From positions 186,001-250,000 of the forward strand of contig NZ_JBKEIT010000004.1 of assembly GCF_046365375.1 (NCBI RefSeq): a DNA stretch of 64,000 nucleotides. Direction: 5' to 3'. Position 1 is the first letter of the stretch, and the number at the start of each line of letters is the position of its first letter. The DNA is from Butyricimonas muris. GTDB taxonomy: Bacteria; Bacteroidota; Bacteroidia; Bacteroidales; Marinifilaceae. The notes under the pieces are model-generated. The model did not search any database. It saw only the letters and a program-made list of their open reading frames with translations, and had not been told where the DNA came from. This document shows, in pieces, positions 17,362-26,142 of this stretch. A program made the translations under genes and the position numbers.

Positions 17362-18009
17362 ATGTTGGAACTGAACGCAGAATTGGAGCAATATATTTTG
17401 GCACACAGCGAACCGGAGAGCGACGTGTTGGCTGAGTTGTCCCGTGCGACTCATCTGCAAGTGTTGCGCCCGAGAATGTTGTCGGGAAACCTGCAAGGGC
17501 AATTTCTGAAGATGATGTGCAAGATGCTCGGTGCCCGGAGGGTGTTGGAGATCGGGACTTACACGGGGTATGCGGCGATTTCTATGGCATACGGTTTGGC
17601 GGAAGGGGGCGTGGTGCATACGATTGACGTGAATGACGAATTGGAGGATTTCACACGAGGGTTTATCGAGAAAAGCGGCTTGCAGGAACGTGTCGTTTTT
17701 CACGTGGGAGATGCTTGCGAGATTATTCCCCGTCTGAATGAAACTTTTGATTTGGTGTTTATTGACGCGGATAAAAGGGAATACTCGGAATATTATCGTC
17801 TGGTATTTGATAAAGTCCGGGTGGGAGGGTTAATCATTGCTGATGACGTGTTGTGGGATGGTAAAGTCGCCGATCCTAATGTGAAACCGGATGCCCAAAC
17901 GAAAGGTATTCTGGATTTTAACGATATGATACAAGCTGACCCCCGGGTGGAAAATCTATTACTTCCTATTCGGCATGGGTTGATGGTGATAAGAAAATCT
18001 GAAATCTGA
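17362..18009 (+). CDS. SAM-dependent O-methyltransferase (catechol OMT-like)
   Basis: A 215-residue class I methyltransferase of the O-methyltransferase family 3 type. Visible motifs are VLEIGTYTGYAAISMA (SAM motif I), HTIDVNDE (acidic residue binding the ribose), and FDLVFIDADKREYSEYY with the metal-binding Asp. The substrate is unknown; relatives act on catechols or caffeoyl-CoA-like phenols, and some methylate tRNA. It begins eight bases after the M16 gene and ends before a block of micro-repeats. Confidence 0.9.
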   Translation: MLELNAELEQYILAHSEPESDVLAELSRATHLQVLRPRMLSGNLQGQFLKMMCKMLGARRVLEIGTYTGYAAISMAYGLAEGGVVHTIDVNDELEDFTRGFIEKSGLQERVVFHVGDACEIIPRLNETFDLVFIDADKREYSEYYRLVFDKVRVGGLIIADDVLWDGKVADPNVKPDAQTKGILDFNDMIQADPRVENLLLPIRHGLMVIRKSEI

Positions 18010-18033
18010 AATCTAAAATCTAAAATTAAAAGC

Positions 18034-18041
18034 TATCTTTG
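18034..18041 (+). promoter_or_regulatory. -7 promoter element TATCTTTG for thyA-folA
   Basis: TATCTTTG lies 66 bases upstream of the thyA start, followed by a leader that contains four TTTTCAA repeat units. Confidence 0.6.
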
Positions 18042-18071
18042 TTCAATCATCCGATTGAAAGTTGGAATGTG

Positions 18072-18104
18072 CATTTTCAATTTTCAATTTTCAATTTTCA
18101 ATTA
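18072..18104. repeat. TTTTCAAT micro-repeat in the thyA leader
   Basis: Four tandem eight-base units identical to those before prmC. The block lies between the promoter and the thyA ATG, so it is transcribed as a 5' untranslated region. Confidence 0.8.
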
Positions 18105-18106
18105 TT

Positions 18107-18901
18107 ATGAAGCAGTACTTAGATTTGTTGGATAGAATTTTGAAAGAGGGGACTGTAAAAGAAGACCGCACGGGTACGGGGACTATCAACGTGTTCGGAC
18201 ACCAGATGCGTTTCAACTTGGAAGAGGGTTTCCCCTTGTTGACCACGAAGAAATTACACTTGAAATCTATTATATACGAATTGCTGTGGTTCCTGCAAGG
18301 CGACACGAACGTGAAGTATTTGCAAGAACATGGCGTGAAGATTTGGAATGAATGGGCTGACGAGAACGGAGATTTGGGACATATCTACGGTTATCAATGG
18401 CGTTCATGGCCTAAAGCTGACGGAACTTTCTTGGATCAGATCACGCAAGTCGTGGAAGGAATAAAGAATACGCCTGATTCGCGGCGGCTGATCGTTAGTG
18501 CATGGAATGCTGGAGATATCGAGAACATGGCATTGCCGCCTTGTCATGCCTTGTTTCAATTTTTTGTGGCGGACGGTAAGCTTTCCTGTCAACTCTATCA
18601 ACGGAGTGCGGATACATTTTTGGGGGTACCTTTTAATATCGCTTCTTATGCCCTGCTGACCATGATGATCGCACAGGTTTGCGGTTTGAAGCCCGGTGAG
18701 TTCGTGCATACGTTGGGTGATACTCATATTTATTTGAATCATATTGAACAGGTAAAATTGCAATTATCGCGTGAACCTCGTCGTTTGCCCCGTATGGTAA
18801 TCAACCCGGAGGTGAAAAGTATCTTTGACTTTCAATACGAGGATTTCGAGTTGCAAGGCTATGATCCGCATCCGCATATAAAGGGGGCGATATCTGTTTA
18901 A
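18107..18901 (+). CDS. thyA: Thymidylate synthase
   Basis: A 264-residue enzyme, the same length as E. coli ThyA, starting at ATG 18107. The catalytic cysteine is Cys146 in LPPCHALFQF. Other hallmarks are DRTGTGT (phosphate-binding Arg) and the C-terminal region ending in the PHPHIKGAISV-like tail. It converts dUMP to dTMP using methylene-THF and yields dihydrofolate, which the downstream folA product recycles. The 15 upstream in-frame codons are read-through of TTTTCAA repeats and are excluded. Confidence 0.97.
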   Translation: MKQYLDLLDRILKEGTVKEDRTGTGTINVFGHQMRFNLEEGFPLLTTKKLHLKSIIYELLWFLQGDTNVKYLQEHGVKIWNEWADENGDLGHIYGYQWRSWPKADGTFLDQITQVVEGIKNTPDSRRLIVSAWNAGDIENMALPPCHALFQFFVADGKLSCQLYQRSADTFLGVPFNIASYALLTMMIAQVCGLKPGEFVHTLGDTHIYLNHIEQVKLQLSREPRRLPRMVINPEVKSIFDFQYEDFELQGYDPHPHIKGAISV

Positions 18902-18995
18902 TTGAAAATTGAAAGTGGAAAATTGAAAATGAAATCATTTACGGTTAAAAATGGGTTAGTGGGAGAAAATCGTAAATTTAAAATGTAAAATTAGA

Positions 18996-19484
18996 ATGGT
19001 TTTATCAATTATAGTAGCTGCGGCAGAGAATAATGTTATCGGTAGGGATAATGGGTTGGTGTGGAGGTTGTCGGCTGATTTGAAACGTTTTAAAGCGTTG
19101 ACAACGGGACACACGATTTTGATGGGACGCAAGACTTACGAGTCCGTGGGGAAGGCATTGCCTAACCGGAGAAATATCGTGATTTCACGGAACCCGGATT
19201 ATAAAGCGGAAGGTTGTGAGGTCGTTCGGAGTGTGGAGGAGGCTTTGGAATTGACAAAGGGGGAAGATGAGGTTTTCGTGACCGGAGGAGGTACTATTTA
19301 CAAGGAATTGTGGGGTAAGGCGGATCGATTGTATCTTACTGTCGTGCATCAGGAGTGCGAGGGGGATACGTTAATTCCTTCTGTGGATCCGAATCAATGG
19401 AAAGAAGTATTCCGGGAAGCTCACGAGGCGGACGAGAAGAACGAGTTTGATTACACCTTTATTAATTACGAGCGGATAAAGTAA
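18996..19484 (+). CDS. folA: Dihydrofolate reductase
   Basis: A 162-residue enzyme with the N-terminal IVAAAENNVIGRDNGLVWRLSADLKRFK motif, the GRKTYESVG nucleotide loop, and VTGGGTIYKEL. It regenerates tetrahydrofolate from the dihydrofolate produced by thyA directly upstream. Asp27-like catalytic acid: SADLKRFK. It overlaps the next gene by one base (TAATG), implying coupled translation. Confidence 0.96.
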   Translation: MVLSIIVAAAENNVIGRDNGLVWRLSADLKRFKALTTGHTILMGRKTYESVGKALPNRRNIVISRNPDYKAEGCEVVRSVEEALELTKGEDEVFVTGGGTIYKELWGKADRLYLTVVHQECEGDTLIPSVDPNQWKEVFREAHEADEKNEFDYTFINYERIK

Positions 19485-20245
19485 TGGATTACCGGATCAA
19501 CCCGAAATACAAATCACTGGAGAAAGCCATTCTTGATATTCCCCGTCGATTCGAGGTGGAGGGGGAGGTGATCGAGGATAACCGGAATGTAATCAAAATA
19601 CTGGATGTAGAAGGGGTGCGTGTGAATGTGAAATCATTCAAGGTGCCGAATGTAATCAACCAATTTGCTTACGCGTATATCCGGAAAGGAAAGGCTCAAC
19701 GTTCTTATGAATATGCCAATTTGTTCCGGGAAAAAGGTATCGGGACGCCCGAACCGGTGGCGTATATCGTGAAACGGAATGCGTGGGGGGTTACCCGGAG
19801 TTATTATATTTCTTTGCAGGTGGACTATGATTATTTGTTTCGGGATTTGCGGGAGAAACGTCCGGCTGATCTGGAATTTATATTGAGAGAGTTTACCCGA
19901 TTTACACATTATTTTCATTCACAATCAGTCTATTTCGTGGATCATTCCCCGGGCAACACGTTAATAAAGCGCACGAGTAATGGTGTGGAATTTAGCTTGG
20001 TTGATTTGAATCGGGTGAAATTCATGCATATATCTCCATTCGTGGGGTTAAAGAATTTCTATCGGTTGAATGCTACGGATGATATGATAGAGATTATCGC
20101 GGATGAATATGCCCGTTTGACTCATTCGGATTCCAAGGAGATGATTCGTTTGCTCAAGGAATGGACTCATGCTCATGATGAACGGGTGCGTAAGCGGAAA
20201 GAGAAAAGAAATAAGGTGCGTTCTAACGCACCCTCTAGTCTGTAA
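19484..20245 (+). CDS. Lipopolysaccharide core kinase (KdkA/WaaP-like)
   Basis: A 253-residue protein kinase-fold enzyme. A beta-strand lysine (VNVKSFKVP) is followed by VDHSPGNTLI (catalytic-loop Asp and Asn) and SLVDLNR (the metal-binding Asp in place of DFG). This is the pattern of Kdo/heptose kinases that phosphorylate the inner core of lipid A-linked saccharide at the cytoplasmic side. The C-terminus is very basic. It is translationally coupled to folA, an odd pairing, and sits at the edge of the surface-polysaccharide region, which supports an LPS role. Confidence 0.82.
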   Translation: MDYRINPKYKSLEKAILDIPRRFEVEGEVIEDNRNVIKILDVEGVRVNVKSFKVPNVINQFAYAYIRKGKAQRSYEYANLFREKGIGTPEPVAYIVKRNAWGVTRSYYISLQVDYDYLFRDLREKRPADLEFILREFTRFTHYFHSQSVYFVDHSPGNTLIKRTSNGVEFSLVDLNRVKFMHISPFVGLKNFYRLNATDDMIEIIADEYARLTHSDSKEMIRLLKEWTHAHDERVRKRKEKRNKVRSNAPSSL

Positions 20246-20373
20246 GGTCCGTAAAGTCCATAAGGTCGAACCTCCAGTTCCTAAAGTCGAAAAAAAATGA
20301 TTTGGATTGTTCCCGGGTATATTTTTGACCTTCTGACTTTATAGACTTTACGGACTTTATGGACTAGAGTGCG
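20227..20373. repeat. Long imperfect inverted repeat built from micro-repeat units
   Basis: The 41-base arm at 20227-20267 and the 39-base arm at 20335-20373 are inverted copies that agree at most positions, with a shared core GTCCGTAAAGTC. They fill the gap between two convergent genes and could fold into a large stem that ends transcription from both sides. Confidence 0.7.
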
Positions 20374-20375
20374 TT

Positions 20376-21428
20376 TTATGCCCTCTTAATTTTCCCGAAT
20401 TTCTTGATACTCGTGTATTTTCGCCAAAGATTTAATTTCCGTTTTGCTGGCACCCCGTGGCGAGCGATATAATCCCGTGCGGCTTCAAGCATCCGATGTC
20501 CGACTTTGCCGTCGAGATAGGGATCGTAATTTTCAATGATCCATTTGCGTTTGGCGATATATTCTTCGTCGTGTAATACTTTTTCCAAAGCCTCGGGGAG
20601 TTCTTCCGGGTTTTGTATGTCTAGCCAATAGATGTCTTTCGCTATGGTCTTGTAGGTGATAACCGGTTTATCCAGTAGTAGAAACTCGTAAACGGTGGAA
20701 GAGGTATCGCTGATCATCACGTCGGACATGATCTGGTATTTCGTGATATTGTGATCTTCTACCCAAAGCATATTGTCGTGTTGCGCGGCAAGCTCTTTGT
20801 ACTCCTGCATCCACTCGGCTTTTGTCAAGGGGTGGAATTTCAAGATTAATAGCACGTCTTTCTCTTTTGCCAATTTTACTAACCCTTCTTTGATGAAAGG
20901 CAGCGAGGTCAGTGACGGTGAAAAAGTCGGGGCATACAGCACGAGTTTGTTTTTACCGTGTTTTTCCAGCAACGCTTTTTTCTCGGCATCGAAAGTATGA
21001 AGATTTTCGTAAATCCAATCTTGACGAGGCCAGCCTGTTTCCACGACTTCGAAATCCTTGTATTTCTTGGCAAGAGCGGTGAAGCCTTTCGTGAATAAGG
21101 GACCTTGGGTAAAATACGTGTCGAAATAGCGGCGTATGACCCAATGGTCTTTCTTTTCAGTCGCGTAACCGTGGAATATTTGTATTTTCACTCCCGGCAG
21201 GTAATAAGGCACGATATTGCAGGGGACAAAGATAGCTTCGGGGGAGAAATCATAAATCTCTTGGATGCTGTTTGTCCATTTTACTTCGTCCTTTAACGGA
21301 AATTCGGGGATGTTTTTTTCTTGAACAAACCACAAAATGGAGTGTCCCCCTTCTCTGTTTGCCTCTGCCTCGATAGGTTGCAGAATATTGATGGCGTATT
21401 TTTGCTCACAGAATAATACGATGCGCAT
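20376..21428 (-). CDS. CDP-glycerol glycerophosphotransferase-like protein (TagB/SpsB family), copy 1
   Basis: A 350-residue GT-B-fold phosphotransferase with family motifs IFHGYATEKKDH (catalytic His-Gly), LYAPTFSPS, LILKFHP and ISDTSSTVYEFLLLDKPVI. TagB/TagF-like enzymes move glycerol-phosphate, ribitol-phosphate or related units from a CDP carrier to a glycan or lipid. It overlaps the upstream nucleotidyltransferase gene by one base and follows a PLP enzyme, so the three genes form an operon that may make and transfer one CDP-activated head group. The transferred group is unknown. No transmembrane segment was seen. Confidence 0.83.
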   Translation of the reverse strand: MRIVLFCEQKYAINILQPIEAEANREGGHSILWFVQEKNIPEFPLKDEVKWTNSIQEIYDFSPEAIFVPCNIVPYYLPGVKIQIFHGYATEKKDHWVIRRYFDTYFTQGPLFTKGFTALAKKYKDFEVVETGWPRQDWIYENLHTFDAEKKALLEKHGKNKLVLYAPTFSPSLTSLPFIKEGLVKLAKEKDVLLILKFHPLTKAEWMQEYKELAAQHDNMLWVEDHNITKYQIMSDVMISDTSSTVYEFLLLDKPVITYKTIAKDIYWLDIQNPEELPEALEKVLHDEEYIAKRKWIIENYDPYLDGKVGHRMLEAARDYIARHGVPAKRKLNLWRKYTSIKKFGKIKRA

Positions 21429-22162
21429 TACTGTAGATGTTTAGGTATTCGATTGATAGCGTCTTGAAAATCTTCCACGGTGTCGAGTTCCATGGAGAAA
21501 TAGTTACTCGTGTCCACGGGATAAAAATAGTGTCCTCGCGTGATCAGGCGTTCGAAAGCAAGTTCGTAGAATACATTATCCAGTCCCTCGTTTACGATCA
21601 TTTGTTCCAATTCCGTGTAGAGAGCTGAAAGATAAGCGTTCGATATTTTTTCGATACCGATAGATTCGCCGATAGCTTTCTCGATGGAACAGGTTTTGCT
21701 GATCTCCGTGATTTGATTCTTCTCGTTCACGATGACTTTGATTTCTTCCTCGCCCAGTTTATGGCTGTCTAATGCCAGACAGTCATTATACGGGGCGTCC
21801 TGTAAAGTTTTGATCATACGCGGGTCGTACAGAATATCACTGTCCAGCAGGATGATTTCTTTTTCTTGCAGAACTTCCGGTTTTGCCAACCATAACGAGT
21901 ATATATTGTTGGTTGACGCGTAGACTTCATTGTAAATGAATCTCACGGGGAGATTCGGATAGGTCGTTTGCACGAAATTTTCGATCATCTCTTTTAAATA
22001 GCCCGTGACAATCACAATTTCATCGATACCGTTGACTAACAGACCGTCGATAGCTCTTTGCAGTAGGGTGCGATTGCCGATTTTTAGCAAACATTTCGGG
22101 CGGTCGTTCGTGAGAGGGCGTAATCGGGAAGCAATTCCCGCGGCGAGGATAACAGCTTTCAT
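21428..22162 (-). CDS. LicC-like sugar/phosphoalcohol nucleotidyltransferase
   Basis: A 244-residue GT-A-fold nucleotidyltransferase beginning MKAVILAAGIASRLRPLTNDRPKCLL, the NTP-binding signature; the Asp pair in LLDSDILYDPRMI is the metal site. It most resembles LicC/PntC-type CTP:phosphocholine or phosphoethanolamine cytidylyltransferases rather than hexose pyrophosphorylases, judged from size and the SLWLAKPEVLQEKEIILLDSD block. It overlaps the TagB-like gene by one base. The upstream ATG at 22189 adds nine unsupported residues. The substrate is inferred. Confidence 0.75.
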   Translation of the reverse strand: MKAVILAAGIASRLRPLTNDRPKCLLKIGNRTLLQRAIDGLLVNGIDEIVIVTGYLKEMIENFVQTTYPNLPVRFIYNEVYASTNNIYSLWLAKPEVLQEKEIILLDSDILYDPRMIKTLQDAPYNDCLALDSHKLGEEEIKVIVNEKNQITEISKTCSIEKAIGESIGIEKISNAYLSALYTELEQMIVNEGLDNVFYELAFERLITRGHYFYPVDTSNYFSMELDTVEDFQDAINRIPKHLQ

Positions 22163-22221
22163 ACGTTTCTTTAAAAAACAGAACCACATGACCGGTCTGT
22201 CATGTGGTTCTGTATATGGAA

Positions 22222-23280
22222 TTATTTAGAATTTAGCATAACTTCTTTGATCGTATCTATGACCAAGCGATTCTGTTTTTGAGTTCCCAAGGTGATACGC
22301 ATATGGGTATTGATGTCTTCCTCGTTCATGAATTTGACAATCAATCCTTTTGCTTTTAAGGCTTCTTGAAGTTTAGCTTTCATGGCAATAGGATATTTCA
22401 CAAGAATAAAGTTGGCTTCTGATTTATACACTTTGAAGCCGTCGAGCACGTTTAATTCTTTCATGTATAATTCCCGGTCTTCTGCCATCAAGTCTGCTAT
22501 ATGTTGATAGTAGTCACTTGCCTTGAACACGGCAACTCCAATTTCTTCCGTGATTCGGTTGTAGCCGAGATATTTCGTACTATAGTTCAAGAACACGGAT
22601 AAGTCTGCGCCCATGAAAGCGAATCCAAGACGTAAACCCGGCAGTCCGTAAAATTTGGATAGCGTGCGGATTATCAAAAGATTCGGGAATTCTTCAATCA
22701 ACGGTTTGATATAGCTGGTATCCTTGTTCGCGAAAGAAGCGTAAGCTTCGTCAATCACGATCACCGTTTCACGGGGAATGAAAGAAAGTATCTCATGTAA
22801 TTCTTCCTTTGTCAAAGAGTTGCCCGTCGGGTTATTGGGGGATGCCATAAGCACCATTTCCGGCTTTTCTTTTTCTACCGATTCGCGAATACTTTGAATA
22901 TCGTACTTGAAAGTGTTGCCTTCCTCGAACAACGGGTAAAAAATGGTTCTTCCGTTTACTTCGTCGGCGATGGATTTGTAGTACCACCACGAGAACTTAG
23001 GAATAAGCAGCGTTTTTTGTTTCGTACCGCCAGCCAAGAAACAGTGTACCACTTGTTTCAGAATGTCTTCACCCCCGTATCCTAGGATTACTTGTTTTTC
23101 CGGAATCCCGTACAATTCAGAGATGTAATCGGATAGAATGCTTTTTTTACCCTCGTCGTAAATGCGGGTGTAGAAGCATAATTTATTCGGATCAAAGTTT
23201 TTCAGCACTTCGCCGATTTCGGGTGCCGGTCCGTAATTGTATTCATTACGGTCGAGGTAAGTTATTTCTTTCTTCATCAA
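22222..23280 (-). CDS. HisC/CobD-like PLP-dependent aminotransferase or decarboxylase
   Basis: A 352-residue fold-type I PLP enzyme. The PLP lysine lies in RTLSKFYGLPGLRLGF, with ASPNNPTGN and VIDEAYASF upstream and an Arg near the C-terminus (HMRITLGT), as in histidinol-phosphate aminotransferases and the CobD threonine-phosphate decarboxylase group. A histidine operon is absent. Its position before a LicC-like cytidylyltransferase and a TagB-like transferase suggests that it makes an aminoalcohol phosphate or an amino sugar precursor for a surface polymer. Decarboxylase and transaminase activity cannot be separated by eye. Confidence 0.8.
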   Translation of the reverse strand: MMKKEITYLDRNEYNYGPAPEIGEVLKNFDPNKLCFYTRIYDEGKKSILSDYISELYGIPEKQVILGYGGEDILKQVVHCFLAGGTKQKTLLIPKFSWWYYKSIADEVNGRTIFYPLFEEGNTFKYDIQSIRESVEKEKPEMVLMASPNNPTGNSLTKEELHEILSFIPRETVIVIDEAYASFANKDTSYIKPLIEEFPNLLIIRTLSKFYGLPGLRLGFAFMGADLSVFLNYSTKYLGYNRITEEIGVAVFKASDYYQHIADLMAEDRELYMKELNVLDGFKVYKSEANFILVKYPIAMKAKLQEALKAKGLIVKFMNEEDINTHMRITLGTQKQNRLVIDTIKEVMLNSK

Positions 23281-23505
23281 TACAATAAATATATCTTAGA
23301 CTTTTTTATTCGTCCGGTTTGTTTATAAATAGATATCAATAAACGATCCTTTAATGATAGCCAAAAGTAACTAATTTTTGGAGTATCTCCTACAAACCAT
23401 TTTTATTTTTTTGTGCTAGTAATCAGTTACTATCATAATATCATGGAATTGTGGTCGTATGCCTTGGAGGAAAATTAAATAACGATCATTTTTTTAAACT
23501 AAAAT

Positions 23506-24345
23506 ATGGTGTTGAAAATGCAGGTTTCTGTTATTGTTTCTACTTATAATCAGCCGGAATGGTTAGAAAAAGTATTATGGGGATATAATATACAAAGTTT
23601 TAAAGAATTTGAGTTGATTGTCGCGGATGATGGATCCGGTAAAGCTACGCGGGAAGTATTGGAACGGTTGACTCCCCGGCTATCTTACCCGCTAAAGCAC
23701 GTGTGGCATGAGGATAGAGGATTCCGAAAATGTGAAATATTGAATAAAGCGATTTTGGCGGCGAGTACGGATTATTTGGTTTTTACTGATGGAGATTGTA
23801 TCCCGAGGAATGATTTTATCGAGAAGCACATGAAATTCAGGAAGAAAGGGTACTTCCTTTCAGGTGGGTGTCGCAGGTTGTCGATGGATACTTCCCGTGA
23901 GATACATTTGCGGGATATCGAGTCACAGGCTTGTTTTAATATCCGCTGGCTAAAACAGCATGGGATGAGAAATTCTTTCCGTAATAATAAATTGACTCGT
24001 TCTTCTTTTAAAGCCTTTCTCTTGAATTTCTTGACAACAACGAAGGCTACATGGAACGGGGGCAACGCTTCCGGCTGGCGGGAGGATATTATCCGGGTGA
24101 ATGGTTTTGACGAGAGAATGGAGTATGGCGGAGAGGATCGGGAGTTCGGGGAAAGATTGGTAAATGCCGGAATCCGGGGATTGCAAATACGTTATTCGGC
24201 TATTTGCTTGCATCTGGATCATGCACGGGGCTATGTGAATGAGAGTGCCTTGCGAAAAAATAAAAAGATTCGGAAGGATACCGTGTGTTTAAAACATGTC
24301 CGGACAAATTTTGGAATAGTAAAATCCGAAGATTCGATTTGTTAA
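23506..24345 (+). CDS. Family 2 glycosyltransferase
   Basis: A 279-residue GT-A enzyme of the chondroitin-synthase-like GT2 type. Motifs are VSVIVSTYNQPEWLEKVL, LIVADDGSG, DYLVFTDGDCIPR (DxD metal site) and the C-terminal NGFDERMEYGGEDREFGERL acceptor motif. It has no transmembrane helix, so it acts at the cytoplasmic face on a lipid-linked or LPS core acceptor. The start could also be the ATG at 23518. It is divergent from the PLP enzyme. Confidence 0.9.
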   Translation: MVLKMQVSVIVSTYNQPEWLEKVLWGYNIQSFKEFELIVADDGSGKATREVLERLTPRLSYPLKHVWHEDRGFRKCEILNKAILAASTDYLVFTDGDCIPRNDFIEKHMKFRKKGYFLSGGCRRLSMDTSREIHLRDIESQACFNIRWLKQHGMRNSFRNNKLTRSSFKAFLLNFLTTTKATWNGGNASGWREDIIRVNGFDERMEYGGEDREFGERLVNAGIRGLQIRYSAICLHLDHARGYVNESALRKNKKIRKDTVCLKHVRTNFGIVKSEDSIC

Positions 24346-24391
24346 ATATCTAATCGTGTGTTTTATTGTTCAAAATTGGAATACTTTTTGC

Positions 24392-24399
24392 TATATTTG
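24392..24399 (+). promoter_or_regulatory. -7 promoter element TATATTTG before the DUF4254 gene
   Basis: TATATTTG matches TAnnTTTG 30 bases upstream of the DUF4254 start, with a TTG in the -33 region (24366-24368). Confidence 0.55.
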
Positions 24400-24428
24400 T
24401 AAATGTAACAAACCATAAAGAGCGGGAC

Positions 24429-25049
24429 ATGGTATTTGCAGAATTAAGTTATCAAATTTTTGAGAGGGCAACCTTGTGTTATCATGTGGCTGATAGCACG
24501 GATGCCGACATCAAGAATCCATACAAGTTAGAATCTATAGAGTATTATCTGTTCCAAAAGAATTGGGTTGATGCTATTCAATGGCACTTGGAGGATATCA
24601 TACGCGATCCGGATATTGAGCCTGAATTTGCATTGCAAATCAAGCGTCGAATTGACGAGTCGAATCAAAAACGTACGGATTTGGTGGAGTTGCTGGATGA
24701 ATATTTTTGGAAGAAGTATGAAAATGTGATCTTGTTGCCTCATGCCACGATAAACACGGAAAGTCCGGCTTGGGCTTTAGACCGTTTATCTATTTTGTGT
24801 TTGAAGATATATCACATGGAACAGGAAACGCAACGGGTAGACGTGAGTCAAGGGCACGTGCGTAGATGTGAGAATAAAATGCATATATTATTGGAACAGA
24901 AACGTGATTTGATTGTTGCAATCGATCTGTTACTGGAGGATATTGAAGCCGGGAGAAAATACATGAAAGTTTACAAGCAGATGAAAATGTATAACGATCC
25001 GGAATTGAATCCTGTATTATATGGAAAAGAGATTTCACGATGCGTGTAA
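24429..25049 (+). CDS. DUF4254 family protein of LPS gene clusters
   Basis: A 206-residue helical protein from ATG 24429; 21 upstream in-frame codons cross the promoter and are excluded. It matches the DUF4254 family, which in Bacteroidetes sits beside glycosyltransferase genes. It has conserved His and Asp residues (IQWHLEDIIRDP) and no membrane segment. Function unknown. It overlaps the GT9 gene downstream by 10 bases, so the two are translated together, which hints at a shared role in core assembly. Confidence 0.75.
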   Translation: MVFAELSYQIFERATLCYHVADSTDADIKNPYKLESIEYYLFQKNWVDAIQWHLEDIIRDPDIEPEFALQIKRRIDESNQKRTDLVELLDEYFWKKYENVILLPHATINTESPAWALDRLSILCLKIYHMEQETQRVDVSQGHVRRCENKMHILLEQKRDLIVAIDLLLEDIEAGRKYMKVYKQMKMYNDPELNPVLYGKEISRCV

Positions 25050-26095
25050 GAAAAGTTTTGGTGATTCGCTTCCGGCGGATAGGCGATGCCGTGTTATCTG
25101 TTGTGATATGCAGCACGATAAGGAAGAGTTTTCCTGAGGCGGAGATCCATTATGTCGTGAATGATTATCTGGAACCTTTATTTCAAGATCACCCGGATGT
25201 TGACCGGGTAATCACGTTTTCCAGTCGGGAAAACGATCATTTTTTCACGTACGTGAAGAAAGTCTTCCGGTTGATGCGCGAAGAACATTATGACGTGATC
25301 GTAGATACTCGCTCCACGTTGAAAACATTATGGTTTAGTATTCTCTCTCCGGGAACAAAATATCGTATCGGTACGCGGAAATATTATAATCTTTTCTTTC
25401 ATAATTACCGGATAAGGAATCATCAAGATGAAAGTTTGGATGAAGTATCCCGTAATTTGTTGTTGGTTAAGCCGCTGGAGAAAGAAGCACCTTTGGTGTA
25501 TGATGCGGATTTTCGTTTGCAAGTAACGGAAGGAGAAAAGGAAGAATTTAAAAGATACATGATCGAGCAAGGGATTGATTTTTCCCGTTTGGTTATATTA
25601 TGTACCCCTTTTACCCGCGTGGTGGATAAAAAGTGGGATATCCGGAAGATGAAGGAAGTGTTGTCCCGTTTGGTCTGGAAATACGATGCTCAATTGATTT
25701 TTAATTACTCGAAAGAAGAGAAAGCGGATGCTTTAAGTTTATTTGATGAAATGGGACAGGACAAGCATATCTTCGTGAACGTGGAAGCTGATACATTGCG
25801 GAAGTTGGTAGCCATGATCTCGTTATCTGATTTCTTTTTCGGGAATGAAGGCGGTCCTCGTCATATGGCGCAGGCTTGCGGAGTTCCCGGTCTGGCTATA
25901 TACCCGCCTTGGGTGAACATGCAAAAGTGGCTGCCTTCCCGTGACGAACGCTATCAAGGGGTGAGTCCTTTGGATTTTATGCCTGAATCGGAAAGGGGTA
26001 TGCTTTCGGATAAAGAGATATTCGATCGTCTTACCGAAGATCAGGTGTGGGGGCGGTTGGATTCCATGTTAAGAAAAATGATGAAGGATATTTAG
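25040..26095 (+). CDS. Family 9 glycosyltransferase (heptosyltransferase-like)
   Basis: A 351-residue GT-B enzyme of the ADP-heptose:LPS heptosyltransferase type. The N-terminus has VLVIRFRRIGDAVLS (acceptor loop), and the C-terminal donor site has FGNEGGPRHMAQACGVPGLAIYPPW. It would add a heptose or similar sugar to the LPS inner core in the cytoplasm. It overlaps the DUF4254 gene by 10 bases. The downstream cytidylyltransferase has its own promoter motif. Confidence 0.9.
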   Translation: MRVRKVLVIRFRRIGDAVLSVVICSTIRKSFPEAEIHYVVNDYLEPLFQDHPDVDRVITFSSRENDHFFTYVKKVFRLMREEHYDVIVDTRSTLKTLWFSILSPGTKYRIGTRKYYNLFFHNYRIRNHQDESLDEVSRNLLLVKPLEKEAPLVYDADFRLQVTEGEKEEFKRYMIEQGIDFSRLVILCTPFTRVVDKKWDIRKMKEVLSRLVWKYDAQLIFNYSKEEKADALSLFDEMGQDKHIFVNVEADTLRKLVAMISLSDFFFGNEGGPRHMAQACGVPGLAIYPPWVNMQKWLPSRDERYQGVSPLDFMPESERGMLSDKEIFDRLTEDQVWGRLDSMLRKMMKDI

Positions 26096-26111
26096 ATACC
26101 GTATTATTCAT

Positions 26112-26119
26112 TATCTTTG
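26112..26119 (+). promoter_or_regulatory. -7 promoter element TATCTTTG before the glycerol-phosphate cytidylyltransferase
   Basis: TATCTTTG lies 24 bases upstream of the chosen start and just after the GT9 stop, so the cytidylyltransferase-dehydrogenase pair can be transcribed on its own. Confidence 0.6.
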
Positions 26120-26142
26120 GTGCCGTAATTGTGGTAAGTAAA

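Noticed and set aside
20376..23280. Phosphonate (2-aminoethylphosphonate) synthesis
   Set aside because: A LicC/PntC-like enzyme with a PLP enzyme first suggested it, but no PEP mutase or phosphonopyruvate decarboxylase gene is in the window, and the PLP enzyme is HisC/CobD-like rather than AEP-transaminase-like.
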